DNA of 64,000 nucleotides from Haematococcus lacustris (GCA_030144725.1 JASKMD010000013.1:1512322-1576321); one strand, 5' to 3'. Numbered from the stretch's first letter, positions 11,938-23,324 are shown. Notes: generated by a model from the sequence alone, not told the origin. A program made the numbers and translations.

Positions 11938-14900
11938 ATGGCGGGAGGACGGCGCAGCGCGTTTGTGACCGGTGTCGCGACAGGCATCGGCAAGGCGGTT
12001 GCCTCATCGCTGGCTGCACAAGGATATGCGCTCACGGTAAAGGATTAGTCCACGTAAGGCGCACACAATTACTACACCTTCCCTTTGCGACCGGGACTCT
12101 GCTGGCTGCAGCTCGTGGACATCGATGGGCCAGGCGTACTTGAGACAGCTGCTCATATTGAGCGGACGCATGGTGTGCCCGTGGCAGCCCGGGTTGTGGA
12201 TGTGCGGGACGCTGAATCCCAGCGAGAAGCGTTTGCCGCCCATGTTGCGCAGTACCAGAGGTCGGTTGTGCCAAGTCAGCAAGTCAGCACGACACGGTTG
12301 CAACTGCATGCGGTCCTTTGACACTTGGCCCCCTCGTCTGCGGCGCATGAAGCCTCGGTTACCTTCCAGCACTTTTGCCTGGCGCTCTGCTACCCTGGTG
12401 TCATGCTTGTGGCGCAGCCAGCTGGGCAACAGCTGGCAGTCAAAGAGCAGCCTTGGCTGGGCAGTTGCCTCAGTCTTCTAGAGCAGGTGCAGCTGCGGGA
12501 TGCCACTGCAATTGTGACCACTGTCCTCATTGCCCTCTGCTTGTCCTCACCCAGCCCTGCTGTGTGAGGGAATGCAGCCAGCATAACAGCAGCAGCTGTG
12601 GAGGGCTGGGCAGCTGTGGGGGCATAGGCAGCAGTGGGGTGTCGGGCTGCAGTGCCTGGCTTCGCCTTGGGGACACTGAGGCAGCCTGGGGTGCTACCAG
12701 CAACACTTTAGGGGGCGCAGCTAGCGGTGCCTTGCCCAGGCGGGGGGGAGGGGCAAGGGCAGCAGCAGGGTGGGTGGGGGGCCAGCAGCAGGAGGGAGGG
12801 GGCCGAGCAGCAGGGGAAAGGAGTGCAGCAGCAGGGGGGAGGGGGACGGCAGCAGGGGGGAGGGGGGGGGGGGGAGTGTAACATTATTCGGGGCACCATT
12901 TCTAATTGCTGGTTGAGTGTGTCGCAGACTCCTCCCTCTTCATCCCGTTGTTGCTGCAGCCGGCCCAGTTGCCTGCCCGCCCGCCCACCTGCCCTCCTGC
13001 CCTCCATACCAATGCCACCCCACTCAAGCTGCCTGCCAGCTGCCTGCCAGCTGCCTGCCAGCTGCCTGCCAGCTGTTGTTGCCGCCCCCCTGCCTTGTCT
13101 GCCCCACTGCCTTTCCTGCCCCCTCGGCCAAGACCTTCCACGGACCTCGGACCTGCACTCCTGTAGCGCCCCTCATGCTTGTCACTCTGCAGCCTGCTCG
13201 CCCGCCCGCCCACCTGCCCTTTGCCACACACCTCCCACACCCCTCCCACACCCCTCCCACACCTGTCACACACCTTCCACACACCTTCCACACCTCACCT
13301 GCCTACCTACCTGCCTGCCTGGCCCTGCAGCCTGGACGTGGTGGTGCTGAACGCGGGCATAGGGGAGCGTGGCGACTTGTTTGCTGCCGACAACCAGGGC
13401 TGGCAGCTCACCCTGGACGTGGACCTCACCGCAGTCATCCTGGGCATCAGGTAGGCAGGAGGGGGAGCCGGGGGAGGAGGGCAGCTGAGGAGTTGAGGGT
13501 TGTTGGGGGGTGGGGGCAGGGGGCAGGGGGCAGGGGGTAGGGGGCAAGGGGCAGAGTTGGGTTTAGTGCTCATGGTATGGCATGCACCTGTGTTGCCTGT
13601 TTTGGCTCGTTGCGCTGTGTCCAGGCTGGCGGTGTTGGCTCTCCAATCGTCAGGCCTGTCAGGCACCATCGTCAGCATCGCTTCAGCTGGAGGTGCGCCT
13701 CACCGCCGCCCTCGCCGCCGCCGCCGCAGCCGCAGCAGCAGCAGCAGCAGCAGCAGGAATTGGTGGAGCAGAGGGGCAGAGGGGTGGAGGGGTGGAGCAG
13801 AGAAGCTGCTGTTGGTGGTGTTTGCTCGTCAGGCCATGACCAGCAGCCAGCACGGCTTCTGCGCCCATCGGCCTGAGCTGCAGCTGTTGTTAGAGCTTGA
13901 TTCGTTGACTGGGTCCCATGGGCTGGGCTGCCTCCATCATCCGGATGCTCCTACTGCCGCTTGGCCCCACCCGACTTTGCGTAGTGAAGCAGCCCAGCAG
14001 ATCAAAGGGTTAGAGGGGGGATCAAAGCCATGAAGCAGAGGTGAACGAAGAGGGTGCAAGCCATGTGAGCCATGAGCAGGAGTGAGATGCAGTTCAATGA
14101 GTTTCAGCAGCAATGACAGCAACAGCTACAGAGTTTCAGCAACAGCTGTCTTCCTTGCAGGCACTACCCAGACCACACACAGGCACCTGTTGCCCCTCCC
14201 TGCAGCTGCGGCTGCAGTCGCCACTTCCGCCTGTCTCCCCTCTCCCCCTGCCCCCCCTTGCACTCGCCAGCCACCTGCTGCTCCTACTGCCGCGTGTCCC
14301 CACTCTCCTCCTTACCCCCCCTGCCATGCCCTGGTGCTGCCCCCTGCTGCCTGCTGCCGCCCCTGCAGGTCTATTCCCCCACCACGCCAGGCCCTCCTGC
14401 TGCCCCTGCTGCCCTGCAGGTCTGTTCCCCATGCCTGTGGCCCCCGTGTACGCGGCCAGCAAGGCAGGGGTGGTGCACTTCACACGCTCCGCTGCACCAG
14501 GCCTGGCACGCAAGTCCATCCGCCTCATGGCTGCATGCCCGGAGTTCGTGGACACGCCCCTGGTCAGAGCCCCCCACCACCCCCCATCTCCCCTCCCCCT
14601 CCCCCTCACCCTCCCCCCCCTCCCTCCCCTCACCCCCCCCTCCCGACCTCTCGCCTCGCCTCGCCCCCACCACCCCCAACATATAACTGCTCCATGCTGC
14701 ATCACATGTCCATGACACCTCCCCCCCTCCTCCTCCCCCTCCCTACCCACATCCTCACCCCTCACCCTCCTCCTCCTCTAGGGCTGCTCTCTTCATTGCC
14801 ATGGCCAACCACCAACCAAGGCCTGCACCAGCCAGCCTGCTCACCTCACCACCCAGCACCACCCAGTGAACTCCCCTGACCTGGACCTGGCCACCTGCTG

Positions 14901-17900
14901 CCCTACGCCTGAACCCCAACCGTGCTGGGGCACCCTCCCCCCCCCACCCCCCACCCTCCCCCCCCCACCCCCCACCCTCCCCCCCCCACCCCCCACCCTC
15001 CCCCCCCCCCCACCCCCACCCCCCACACCCCATCCCCCACCCCCCACCCCCCACCCCCCACCCCCCACCCCCCACCCCCCACCCCCCACCCCCCACCCCA
15101 CCCCACCCCACCCCACCCCACCCCACCCCACCCCCCACCCCCCACCCCCCACCCCACCCCACCCCACCCCACCCCCACCCCCACCCCCCACCCCCCACCC
15201 CCCCACCCCACCCCACCCCACCCCACCCCCCACACCCCACCCCCCCCACACCCCACACCCCACTCACCCACCCCCCTGTAGGTGCGCAAGCTGATGGTTG
15301 AGGACCCGGGTCAGGCCAGGCGGCTGCTAGGCTCCCTGGACATCCAGCTGCTGCCCCCCCAGGCTGTGGCTGACCTGGTCCTGGACCTCACGCAGCCCCA
15401 GGCCAAGGTGTGCAGGGCAGTGGGGGATGAGGGTGGAAAGAGGGGGGAGAGAGGGGGGAGAGGGGAAATAGGGGGTGAAAGGGGGGGAGAGGGGGGGAAG
15501 AGGGCAGGGGAAAAGGGGGAAGAGAAGGGCACTTGCGGAGGCTAGGAAGCAACAGGAGCAACTGACTGGCTCCTTTGTGACCTGACGCTGACCCTGACCC
15601 TGACCCTGACCCTGACCCTGACCCTGACCCTGACCCTGACCCTGACCCTGACCCTGACCCTGACCCTGACCCTGACCCTGACCCTGACCCTGACCCTGAC
15701 CCTGACCCTGACCCTGACCCTGACCCTGACCCTGACCCTGACCCTGACCCTGACCCTGACCCTGACCCTGACCCTGACCCTGACCCTGACCCTGACCCTG
15801 ACCCTGACCCTGACCCTGACCCTGACCCTGACCCTGACCCTGACCCTGACCCTGACCCTGACCCTGACCCTGACCCTGACCTGACCCTGACCCTGACCCT
15901 GACCCTGACCCTGACCCTGACCCTGACCCTGACCCTGACGCTGACCCTGACCCTGACCCTGACCCTGACCCTGACCCTGACCCTGACCCTGACCCTGACC
16001 CTGACCCTGACCCTGACCCTGACCCTGACCCTGACCCTGACCCTGACCCTGACCCTGACCCTGACCCTGACCCTGACCCTGACCCTGACCCTGACCCTGA
16101 CCCTGACCCTGACCCTGACCCTGACCCTGACCCTGACCCTGACCCTGACCCTGACGCTGACCCTGACCCTGACCCTGACCCTGACCCTGACGCTGACCCT
16201 GACCCTGACCCTGACCCTGACCCTGACCCTGACCCTGACGCTGACCCTGACCCTGACCCTGACCCTGACCCTGACCCTGACCCTGACCCTGACCCTGACC
16301 CTGACCCTGACCCTGACCTAGGCCCTGCCCTGGCCCTGCCCCCCTGCAGGCCGGCAGCGTGGTACTGCTGCGCCAGGACGGCTCCAGACTGGCATACCCT
16401 TTCAAGGCGCCCCCTAGCCCCCGCCAGCAAGAGCAGCCCAACCCCCACTTCCCTCCCCAGGGGCCCCCAGCCGACCCCCCCCAGCCAGCGGCAGGGCAGC
16501 GGGGCAGCAGCTGGCTGGAGGGCCTGGGTTGCTGCGCCCTACCCCACCACGTACGCCAAAGTAGGTCAGGAGCAGGCAAGCAGGACCATGGGTGGGGGGT
16601 GGGACTGGGGTCAGCCAAGGGCTGGGTGGCAGAGGGCAGGGGGTCTCAGGGGGTCTCAGGGGGGATGGTGGCAGGTAGGGTGGGGGGAGGGTGGCAGGGG
16701 GGAGGGGGCAGGGTATAGGGGACCAGGTAGTACTCATCTGCTCTCGACCTTCAGTGTGATGATGTGTGATCCGCCTGGAGCTGCATAGCCAGCAGGCACT
16801 GCAGCCATTCCAGGCAGCTGTGATGCCACCAGCTGGCTGGCTGCTCCTGCCCCGCAACTGCTGCCTGCCAGGGCTACCACACACAGGCCTACCACACACC
16901 ACACACCTCATTGCCCAGCTGCCCCCGCCCCAGCGCCGGCCCCTGGCCCACCCTCTTCCCTGCCGCACGTACCCCCACCCCCCTCCCTCCCCCCTCCCTC
17001 CCCCCCTGCAGCTTCAGGTCTACAAGCTGTCCCCTGACTTCTCAGCCGCCACCCCGGCTGCTGCACGCGCCCCTGGCCCCCCTCCTGACACCCCCCCCCC
17101 GGCCAGCTGCTGCTGCGCCGCGTGTTTGTAGGCATCAACGNNNNNNNNNNNNNNNNNNNNNNNNNNNNNNNNNNNNNNNNNNNNNNNNNNNNNNNNNNNN
17201 NNNNNNNNNNNNNNNNNNNNNNNNNNNNNNNNNNNNNNNNNNNNNNNNNNNNNNNNNNNNNNNNNNNNNNNNNNNNNNNNNNNNNNNNNNNNNNNNNNNN
17301 NNNNNNNNNNNNNNNNNNNNNNNNNNNNNNNNNNNNNNNNNNNNNNNNNNNNNNNNNNNNNNNNNNNNNNNNNNNNNNNNNNNNNNNNNNNNNNNNNNNN
17401 NNNNNNNNNNNNNNNNNNNNNNNNNNNNNNNNNNNNNNNNNNNNNNNNNNNNNNNNNNNNNNNNNNNNNNNNNNNNNNNNNNNNNNNNNNNNNNNNNNNN
17501 NNNNNNNNNNNNNNNNNNNNNNNNNNNNNNNNNNNNNNNNNNNNNNNNNNNNNNNNNNNNNNNNNNNNNNNNNNNNNNNNNNNNNNNNNNNNNNNNNNNN
17601 NNNNNNNNNNNNNNNNNNNNNNNNNNNNNNNNNNNNNNNNGACCTGCCTGGCAGGAGGTGTTGAAGGCGGAGTACCCCAGGGGTGTGGATGTGGTGTATG
17701 AGGGGGTGGGCGGCGAGATGTTCAATGACGCCATGGGGGCACTGGCGCAGTGCGGCCGCCTCATCATCATCGGCATGATGAGCCAGTATCAGGTCAGACA
17801 CACAGGCCGGCTGCTGGGGACCTCCCCTCCTCCCTCCCCTGCCCCCCCTCTATGCCTGCCCACTCCGCACTCTTGCCTTGCCGCTGCCCCCTCTCCCTGC

Positions 17901-19186
17901 GCCCCATCTGCTCCGCCTCCCCTGCTGCAGGAGGGCTGGCCGCTGGCCTCCCACCCGGGGCTGCCTGAGAAGCTGCTGTGGAAGAGCGCCTCACTGGTGG
18001 GTGCGGCCAGGGGCCAGGGGCAAGGCAGGCGCAGCAGAGGCCAAAGTCGGGCAGGCGCAGCAGGACAAGCCAATCCAAGTAGGGCCAGGGGCCAGGCAGG
18101 GGCAACCAGGCCAGGGCTGAGTCTAGGCAAAGTCGGGCCAGGAGCAAGGCAGGCGAGGTTGGGCCAGGGGCAAGGCTACTTTCGGTAAAGAATCAAGAGA
18201 ACACGAGATACAGGGTGTACCTACACGAGATACAGGGTGTACCTACAGGGTGTACCTACTGAGGTCCTTATCTGTAAATGCTGAGCTGCATCAGGTGCCT
18301 AGGCGAGTCAACTGACTGCAGTGGGATTGAGGGCAGGCGGTGTGTTGTGCGACGGCGGTGCTTGATATCGCTCCTGCTCTGCAGGTCGGGTTCTTTCTGC
18401 TGCGCTATGCCTCACACTTCAGGTCACACCTGGCTCGCCTGGTGCAGCTGATGGATGAGGGCAAGCTGCAGGCAAGTGCTGGGCGGGGGGGGAGGGTGTC
18501 ACAGCCTGCTAAGTGGCGCGGGGGAGGGCAGGAGGGGGAGGGGGAGGGCGAGGGCGAGGGCGAGGGCGAGGGCGAGGGCGAGGGCGAGGGCGAGGGCGAG
18601 CACCTTGCCCTGCCCCGCCTCGCTCTGCTTGCTACATGAACTGCTGGCCTGTTCAGCTTTATTCAGGCAGGTGGTGGCGCCCTGTACAGCGCCGTGCAAG
18701 GTGTGCTGTGCTGTGCTGTGCTGTGACTCAACTCATTGACTAATCCCTCCTCCCCCACCCCCTACTGCTGCTGCTCCAGCTGCTTCACCTGCTGCTGCCG
18801 CGCCTGCTGCTGGTGAGCACACTGTGGGGGTGCAGGTAGCATTGGACCCAGTGCCCTTCAAAGGGGTGGCAGCTGTGCCTCAGGCAGTGGCCCACCTCCA
18901 CTCAGGACGCAGTGTTGGAAAGGTGGGACATGAGGCAGGCAGCCTGCCCCTCATGCAGCAGTGACAGAAAAGGCTGCTGCTGCCCGGCAGCAGCAGCGGC
19001 GGCAGCAGCAGTGACAGCTGATCAGGCCAGCCACAGGCTGTTGTGTGCACACTCAGTGTTCATAGGTATGCTGGCGCTTATGTGTGTGGACTTGTGTGTG
19101 TGGCTGTGCAGGTGGTGGTGCAGCTGGCGGACTCGCTGCCACCAGGCGTGCAGGCGGTGCAGGCCCACACCTTCAGCAAGCTGTAG
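11938..19186 (+). CDS. fused SDR (15-PGDH-like) and MDR (PTGR3/ZADH2-like) oxidoreductase
   Basis: SDR exons join perfectly in phase: 11938-12036, 12112-12260, 13331-13450, 13625-13692, 14420-14562, 15282-15407, then from 16350. They show the NAD-binding TGVATGIGK, an Asp at the end of beta-2 (LVDID, favouring NAD), LNAG, a catalytic Ser in SIASAGGL and the YAASK motif, closest by eye to 15-hydroxyprostaglandin dehydrogenase. After a Pro-rich linker, a medium-chain dehydrogenase follows: [10 protein letters not shown] (17012), [11 protein letters not shown], then past the gap [18 protein letters not shown] to 17792, 17931-17996, 18385-18471, 18836-18922 and 19112-19186 (stop TAG), ending FSKL. 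The second part matches zinc-binding alcohol dehydrogenase domain protein 2 (prostaglandin reductase 3). No stop codon is evident between the halves, but linker exon borders (16560-17011) are unresolved and an in-frame shift sits at a C10 run (17091-17100). The 18471 intron uses a GC donor. Two adjacent genes remain an alternative to a fusion. Confidence 0.72.
14933..15280 (+). repeat. CCCCCCACCCC low-complexity tract
   Basis: About 350 bases made almost only of C with periodic A, ending directly at the acceptor CTGTAG of the next SDR exon. It acts as an extreme pyrimidine-rich intron end, or simply expanded there. Confidence 0.85.
15585..16319 (+). repeat. CCCTGA hexanucleotide array (telomere-like, TCAGGG on the minus strand)
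   Basis: Roughly 120 tandem copies of CCCTGA with a few GCTGAC variants and one phase slip near 15880. The array fills most of the intron between the SDR exons ending at 15407 and starting at 16350. It differs from the vertebrate-type CCCTAA telomere by one base. Confidence 0.95.
17141..17640. other. assembly gap of 500 N
   Basis: Exactly 500 N, so the true size is probably unknown. It hides the central part of the MDR module: most of its N-terminal catalytic fold and the nucleotide-binding region. Confidence 1.
18535..18600 (+). repeat. GAGGGC hexanucleotide microsatellite
   Basis: About ten copies of GAGGGC, just downstream of the GC-type donor (18472) in an intron of the SDR-MDR gene. 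Confidence 0.9.
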
Positions 19187-19244
19187 CTAGGCAGAGTGAG
19201 CTAAGGGAAGATGATCGTAAGGAAGCTTACATTCAGCCACAACA

Positions 19245-19318
19245 GGAGAGAGCAGTGTGTGTCTCTAACCTACGAGTCGGGATTGCGTCCCTAACCCAGA
19301 AGTCGTTAGAACCCTAAC
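19245..19318 (+). repeat. dispersed repeat, copy 1 (CTAACCTA..GAGTCGGGA motif)
   Basis: About 70 bases downstream of the SDR-MDR stop match 54208-54289 with few differences. Both contain GTGTGTGTC, CTAACCTA, GAGTCGGGA and TCCCTAACC in the same order. Confidence 0.6.
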
Positions 19319-19606
19319 AGTGGTGCTGCAGATTGGAAAGGGGTGAATTATAATGTATCGCTGAGTGCTCCCGCTCCCTGGATGGAGAAGCAGCCACCGA
19401 GTCATGCAACCTGTAACTGCACGAACTGGTCAACAAGTTGTGCCCCACGAGGTCCACAGCGGCGGCGGCGGCGGCGGCCGTGACTGTCTCGAAGTAAGCG
19501 CCGGCAGCAGGCGGGGAGCTGTGTCACGAGAGAGTGCGATGAGTAACCTCATACGAAGGAAGTCCAGGCGCCTGCGTTACACTGCGAAAAGTAGCCGCAC
19601 AGCAGC

Positions 19607-20074
19607 ATGGGTATCAGCCCACGCTGCCTGGGCGTGGGGAGGTACGATGTGTCATTCACTTCCCAACAAACGACGGGTTGGCAGGCTTCCCAAACCGCCT
19701 CGGCGGTAGTGCTTCTGTCCAACCGCGTAGTAGTCAAGCTCGGTTCAGACGGTCGTGACCACAGGGGAACCCTAAGCCTTCAACTGCATGACATGCGCGA
19801 CAACAGTCCCTGTGACCTTTGGACATGGCGGAAGCAGCAAGAGGGGCGGCGCATTGTGGAGCAGAAGGTTGAACAAGGCGGCTCTGTGACAGCCAACGGG
19901 GTGACCCTGAGCCTGGAGTCCCACGGCAGGATGCACTTCTCATGGGCGACATTGACTGAGATGGAGGAGGCAGACACAGAAAAGTTATGCGCACATGACG
20001 CGTTCCTGGCTCAGATATCGCGCTCCCATTCTGCCCCTATCGACCTGAGCTGCTTGAGTTGTGAGACTGCTTAG
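19607..20074 (+). CDS. unrecognised protein, family copy A (155 aa)
   Basis: A single open frame from ATG to TAG with no intron needed. I do not recognise the family. It shares a clear core with the proteins at 22501 and 30180: VGRYDVSFTS near the start, VVVKL, a Gly/Arg-rich turn, LSLQLHDMRDNSPCDLWTW, then SVTANGVTLSLE and ATLTEMEEAD near the end. The alternating hydrophobic/polar strands suggest a beta-sandwich-like fold, but that is inference. No signal peptide or membrane segment is visible. A second copy and a fragment occur downstream with the same 3' flanking block, so the unit was tandemly duplicated. Conservation of the frame between diverged copies argues that it is a real gene. Confidence 0.65.
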   Translation: MGISPRCLGVGRYDVSFTSQQTTGWQASQTASAVVLLSNRVVVKLGSDGRDHRGTLSLQLHDMRDNSPCDLWTWRKQQEGRRIVEQKVEQGGSVTANGVTLSLESHGRMHFSWATLTEMEEADTEKLCAHDAFLAQISRSHSAPIDLSCLSCETA

Positions 20075-20441
20075 TGCCTTAAGCCTTGAACTCTTAGCCT
20101 TGAGCTTTGTCGAGAGCCTTATGTTGACTGCAGGCTGGTGTTCATGCACCGGTGTAGAACTAGTTGAGTGGCTGGACCCGTTGCCTGCAGAGGTGCAGTG
20201 TGTCTGTAAGCAGCGTACAAGTATAAAGCAGGCATTGCCTGGAGAGCGCTCCTGCTACGGCCCCCCGCTACTTGTCCAGTGAAACCATAATGTACCAACG
20301 GACCAACTGACCTGAACGTCTTCGTTGCCCTCACCAATGGATGATCATGGGGCACGGTGCTCCTGAGTGCATCCAAGGTTGTGAACAGGCACAGGACAGG
20401 TCACGACACATCTGCTCTTCACATCTGCATTTTCACGGCGA

Positions 20442-21529
20442 GCGGGGGCGGGGGCGGGGGCGGGGGCGGGGGCGGGGGCGGGGGCGGGGGCGGGGGCGGG
20501 GGCGGGGGCGGGGGCGGGGGCGGGGGCGGGGGCGGGGGCGGGGGCGGGGGCGGGGGCGGGGGCGGGGGCGGGGGCGGGGGCGGGGGGCGGGGGCGGGGGC
20601 GGGGGGGGGGGCGGGGGCGGGGGCGGGGGCGGGGGCGGGGGCGGGGGCGGGGGCGGGGGCGGGGCGGGGGCGGGGGCGGGGGGCGGGGGCGGGGGCGGGG
20701 GCGGGGGCGGGGGCGGGGGCGGGGGCGGGGGCGGGGGCGGGGGCGGGGGCGGGGGGGGGGCGGGGGCGGGGGCGGGGGCGGGGGCGGGGGCGGGGGCGGG
20801 GGCGGGGGCGGGGGCGGGGGCGGGGGCGGGGGCGGGGGCGGGGGCGGGGGGCGGGGGCGGGGGCGGGGGCGGGGGCGGGGGCGGGGGGCGGGGGCGGGGG
20901 CGGGGGCGGGGGCGGGGGCGGGGGCGGGGGCGGGGGCGGGGGCGGGGGCGGGGGCGGGGGCGGGGGCGGGGGCGGGGGCGGGGGCGGGGCGGGGGCGGGG
21001 GCGGGGGCGGGGGCGGGGCGGGGGCGGGGGCGGGGGCGGGGGCGGGGGCGGGGGCGGGGGCGGGGGCGGGGGCGGGGGCGGGGGCGGGGGCGGGGGCGGG
21101 GGCGGGGGCGGGGGCGGGGGCGGGGGCGGGGGCGGGGGCGGGGGCGGGGGCGGGGGCGGGGGCGGGGGCGGGGGCGGGGGCGGGGGCGGGGGCGGGGGCG
21201 GGGGCGGGGGCGGGGGCGGGGGCGGGGGCGGGGGCGGGGGCGGGGGCGGGGGCGGGGGCGGGGGCGGGGGCGGGGGCGGGGGCGGGGGCGGGGGCGGGGG
21301 CGGGGGCGGGGGCGGGGGCGGGGGCGGGGGCGGGGGCGGGGGCGGGGGCGGGGGCGGGGGCGGGGGCGGGGGCGGGGGCGGGGGCGGGGGCGGGGGCGGG
21401 GGCGGGGGCGGGGGCGGGGGCGGGGGCGGGGGCGGGGGCGGGGGCGGGGGCGGGGGCGGGGGCGGGGGCGGGGGCGGGGGCGGGGGCGGGGGCGGGGGCG
21501 GGGGCGGGGCGGGGCGGGGCGGGGCGGGT
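20442..21529 (+). repeat. GGGGGC hexanucleotide array, about 180 copies
   Basis: Nearly 1.1 kb of GGGGGC with sporadic units of one G more or less. All three frames on both strands stay open through it, giving artificial Gly-Arg, Gly-Ala, Pro-Ala and Pro-Arg polymers, which should not be taken as genes. It lies between family copy A and its downstream block. Confidence 0.97.
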
Positions 21530-21535
21530 GTAACT

Positions 21536-22360
21536 CATATTCACCCACATACGGCCCCACCCCTTCAGGGAGAAGTACAGGATGCGGGAGCAGTGCCAGA
21601 ATTGTTGTATGCGTTGGTCGCAAACCTCATGACACGCTGGCACAGCCCCTGAGCCTCAACTCCTCAGCTGCTAGGACGCATGCCTGAGCCCCATCCCTGA
21701 GATATGTGAGGGAGAAGAGAGGTCCATAAGACGAGCAGCAAGGCTTACGAGTCCCTTACCAAAAGCCCCTAAACCAGCCGCATCCAGCACCCCTACACAA
21801 GCACATCACGGGGAACAGGCACAGCAGCCCTTGGGAGGTCTTAGTGACGTGGCATGTTCCTTGATGGTTTCTCGTGGCATGACAGCGGTCGCTATCGATG
21901 GGCGACCAGGGCAGCCGGCCCACCTGTGCATCACGTGGTGGCTGTGTGGGGCCCTGTGAGCCGAGCTGAGGGGCCGGATGTACCTATGCATTTGAGTTAC
22001 ATACAGCTGACACTTGGACAGCGAGTTGGCCTGTGTTGAGGGCCACGTGATGCGTGGGTCACAGGATGCCACAGGCTGGCGGAGGGCATCCCTAACACAG
22101 TTCACCAAGGGCCCACCGACACCCATCCTGAACCTTTAGCCTAGCGACATCTGCGATGCCAGCCACAGGGCCAGATGCCTGGCGCATGCATGCATGCCTG
22201 GTCTAATCATGCACCTCCCTTCATCTTGGCTGCCTTTGTAAGGAGTGTGGCACTGTGGCAACAGAAGGGGGACAGCAGCAGGGTGGCTCCCACACCCTGC
22301 AGGCCCAAGACCTCCCTAGGTCTGCCCACATCTGGTCCGGGCGCAAGAGGGGTAAAGGCA
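21536..22360 (+). repeat. segmental duplication block, copy 1
   Basis: Starts at AACTCATATTCACCC and carries GGCATGTTCC, ATGCATGCATGC and GGACAGCAGCAGGGTGGC landmarks. The same landmarks in the same order occur at 23325-24035 and 24385-24815. It follows family copy A and directly precedes copy B. Confidence 0.75.
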
Positions 22361-22500
22361 AGAGGGGTGTAGGGGGCAAGTCCTGATTCACGACTCGTGA
22401 ACACTGACAACCTCGGCTGGGAAACTTTAGATAAAAGTGCGAATCTGCGGCTCTCAACAAATTCTAGCAGCAGCGGAGTCCTTTCTTGAGCAAGAAAGAG

Positions 22501-23067
22501 ATGGTGAGGCACCTAAGCCTGGGAAGCTACCAGCTGCTATTTACTTCTCGGCTGAACAATGTAGGTCCCAGTGACGCTCCGGCTACTCAGTCAGTCAAGG
22601 CAATCGTCCGCCTGTCCAGCCGCGCTGTAGTCAAGCTAGAAACATCCGGGCGCCGTCACGCGGGAGTGCTAAGCCTTCAGCTGCACGACCTGCGCGACAA
22701 CAGCCCCTGCGACCTTTGGACATGGCGGCGGCAGCAAGAGGGGCAGCGCATTGTGGAGACGAAGCTCCAAAACGACGACTCCGTGACAGCCAACGGGGAC
22801 GTAACAGCGAACGGGGTGACCCTAAATCTTGTCACCGTCGGCAGGAAGCACAGCTCCGGGGCGACATTGACTGAGATGGAGGAGGCAGACGTCGAGCAGC
22901 TGTGCCAAAAATACGCTGAGTGGTCAGAACACAGAGGATGCTACCTGCCCCCTATGGACTTGAGCTCTGTGGAGGATCAGGTGGAGGCTGGGGAGGGGAA
23001 GGAGCCTAGGGAAGAGGAGAAATGGTGGGAGGTGGGACTTGAAGAGTTCTTGAAGGTTGAAGCTTGA
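22501..23067 (+). CDS. unrecognised protein, family copy B (188 aa)
   Basis: Intronless open frame. ATG at 22501 is preferred over the TTG at 22486 because the similarity to copy A begins just after it. It shares LSLGSYQLLFTS, VVKLETSGRRHAGVLSLQ, LRDNSPCDLWTWRRQQEGQR, ANGVTLNL and TLTEMEEADVEQLC with copy A. Compared with A it has a small internal duplication (two consecutive TANG segments) and a longer C-terminal tail rich in Glu, Lys and Trp. Unknown function. The preserved core with many substitutions and an intact frame suggests purifying selection. Confidence 0.65.
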   Translation: MVRHLSLGSYQLLFTSRLNNVGPSDAPATQSVKAIVRLSSRAVVKLETSGRRHAGVLSLQLHDLRDNSPCDLWTWRRQQEGQRIVETKLQNDDSVTANGDVTANGVTLNLVTVGRKHSSGATLTEMEEADVEQLCQKYAEWSEHRGCYLPPMDLSSVEDQVEAGEGKEPREEEKWWEVGLEEFLKVEA

Positions 23068-23324
23068 AGCACTCTGTGGATGGGGCAAGGCGGAAGGAGA
23101 TGCCAGAGATGGTTGGGGTGATGTGGAGTGAGCGGGCAAGGGAGGGGCAGGGAGAAAAAGATGAGGGAGGGGAGGTCATGTAGTACAGTGAATGGCGTCA
23201 GTACCATGAACAGCCGTGAGCAGCTTTGAGCAACTAAGTTTTGTTTATCTGTTGTGAGTAGTTGAGCTGCTTTAGGCTATGTGTGCTATGTGCGGTTACC
23301 ATGAGAGACACTAAGTCCACACAT

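Noticed and set aside
14755..15294. Pro/His-rich plus-strand and Gly/Trp-rich minus-strand frames
   Set aside because: C-rich low-complexity tract within an intron; ends exactly at a splice acceptor.
15327..16618. Gly-Ser, Gly-Gln and Val-Arg polymer frames on the minus strand
   Set aside because: Produced by the CCCTGA array in an intron of the SDR-MDR gene.
20341..21687. Long Gly-Arg, Gly-Ala, Pro-Ala and Pro-Arg reading frames
   Set aside because: They are products of the GGGGGC array, open in every frame and on both strands; no independent coding signal.
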